The notes beneath the pieces are model-generated. The model was given only the letters and a program-made list of their open reading frames with translations. It had not been told where the DNA came from and did no database searches. Below, in pieces: positions 14,365 to 14,611 of a DNA stretch of 14,611 bases. Made by a program: the position numbers and the translations under genes. The stretch's first letter is position 1; the number at the start of each line of letters is the position of its first letter. This stretch comes from Anaerolineae bacterium (GTDB lineage: Bacteria; Chloroflexota; Anaerolineae; B4-G1; SLSP01), in NCBI GenBank assembly GCA_016934645.1, contig JAFGSL010000081.1, positions 1-14,611 of the forward strand. The letters run 5' to 3'.

Positions 14365-14611
14365 TTACGCCGCTTTCGGCAGCGCAATCGTAAACGCGCT
14401 GCCTTTGCCGAGGTCGCTGTCAACGGCGATGGAGCCTTGCTGCGCTTCGATGAGTGCGCGGGCGATGGATAATCCCAGGCCAAAGCCCGGCGTGGAGCGG
14501 GAGGTGTCGCCGCGTTGGAAGCGATCGAAGATGCGCTGCTGCATTTCGGGTGACATACCCGGCCCATCGTCCTGGACGCGAATGGCGACTGTCTGCTGGT
14601 TGTGATCGTCC
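14365..14611 (-). CDS. Sensor histidine kinase, C-terminal ATPase end (partial, cut by the window edge)
   Basis: The minus-strand frame is open to the window edge and ends with TAA at 14367-14365. The roughly 81 visible residues form the end of a HATPase_c domain. They show the G1 box DDGPGM, the F box QRIFDRFQRGD, the G2 box GFGLGLSIARAL and the closing GSIAVDSDLGKGSAFTIALP. This is the classical HisKA-type arrangement, different from the HisKA_3 kinase at the other end of the window. The sensor part and partner regulator lie outside. Its stop codon almost touches the 24-bp tandem repeat array. Confidence 0.9.
   Translation of the reverse strand, partial: DDHNQQTVAIRVQDDGPGMSPEMQQRIFDRFQRGDTSRSTPGFGLGLSIARALIEAQQGSIAVDSDLGKGSAFTIALPKAA

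Noticed and set aside
14192..14605. Plus-strand frame encoding repeated AIPSKHYS units
   Set aside because: It is a translation of the 24-bp tandem array and the reverse of the kinase gene, not a protein-coding gene.
8591..14611. DGR reverse transcriptase or template repeat within the window
   Set aside because: No frame shows reverse-transcriptase motifs, and no second near-copy of 11621-11731 was seen, so any DGR must act from elsewhere.

Overview
The window looks like chromosomal DNA from an uncultured Chloroflexota bacterium, probably Anaerolineae-like. The basis is a secreted beta-helix protein ending in a YLPAVM-type motif, a very large propeller sensor kinase, a NACHT ATPase fused to a formylglycine-generating-enzyme (FGE)-like domain, and many short palindromic repeats. 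This placement is inference from gene style; no rRNA or tRNA is present.

Region 1 (1-7060, + strand). The window opens inside a glgC-like gene that stops far too early. Next comes a two-component pair: a 1183-residue extracellular propeller/PAS/histidine kinase and a NarL/LuxR-type response regulator. A receiver-like fragment lacking the phospho-acceptor Asp and the conserved Lys follows, then a secreted right-handed beta-helix protein. After that lie two gene remnants: one with a signal-peptide start joined out of frame to a coiled-coil C-terminus, and one truncated at an intrinsic terminator (7019-7053).

Region 2 (7052-8590). A good sigma70-like promoter directly follows the terminator. 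Its leader carries a twin-hairpin repeat and leads to a pdxA-family dehydrogenase. The roughly 350-base gap after pdxA is filled by nested palindromes.

Region 3 (8591-11881) is the most interesting part. It encodes one 1096-residue protein with an effector-associated-type N-terminus, an NLR-like NACHT ATPase and a C-terminal FGE/C-type-lectin-fold domain. The FGE domain has no catalytic Cys pair, and its last segment resembles the variable region of diversity-generating retroelement (DGR) targets. A perfect 12-bp GC hairpin lies about 95 bases beyond it. The gene also carries three in-frame palindromic insertions in linker positions. No reverse transcriptase or template repeat is in the window.

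Region 4 (11882-14611). A convergent intergenic region with twin-hairpin repeats separates the NACHT gene from a minus-strand thioredoxin-domain protein of the YyaL/SPATA20 family. Upstream of that gene are an AT-rich promoter region, another twin-hairpin repeat with a 24-bp tandem amplification, and the C-terminal end of a second histidine kinase cut by the window edge.

Taken together, the window holds an envelope-signalling operon with decaying neighbours, housekeeping-type enzymes, and a probable conflict or defence sensor, interspersed with at least three families of mobile-looking palindromic repeats.
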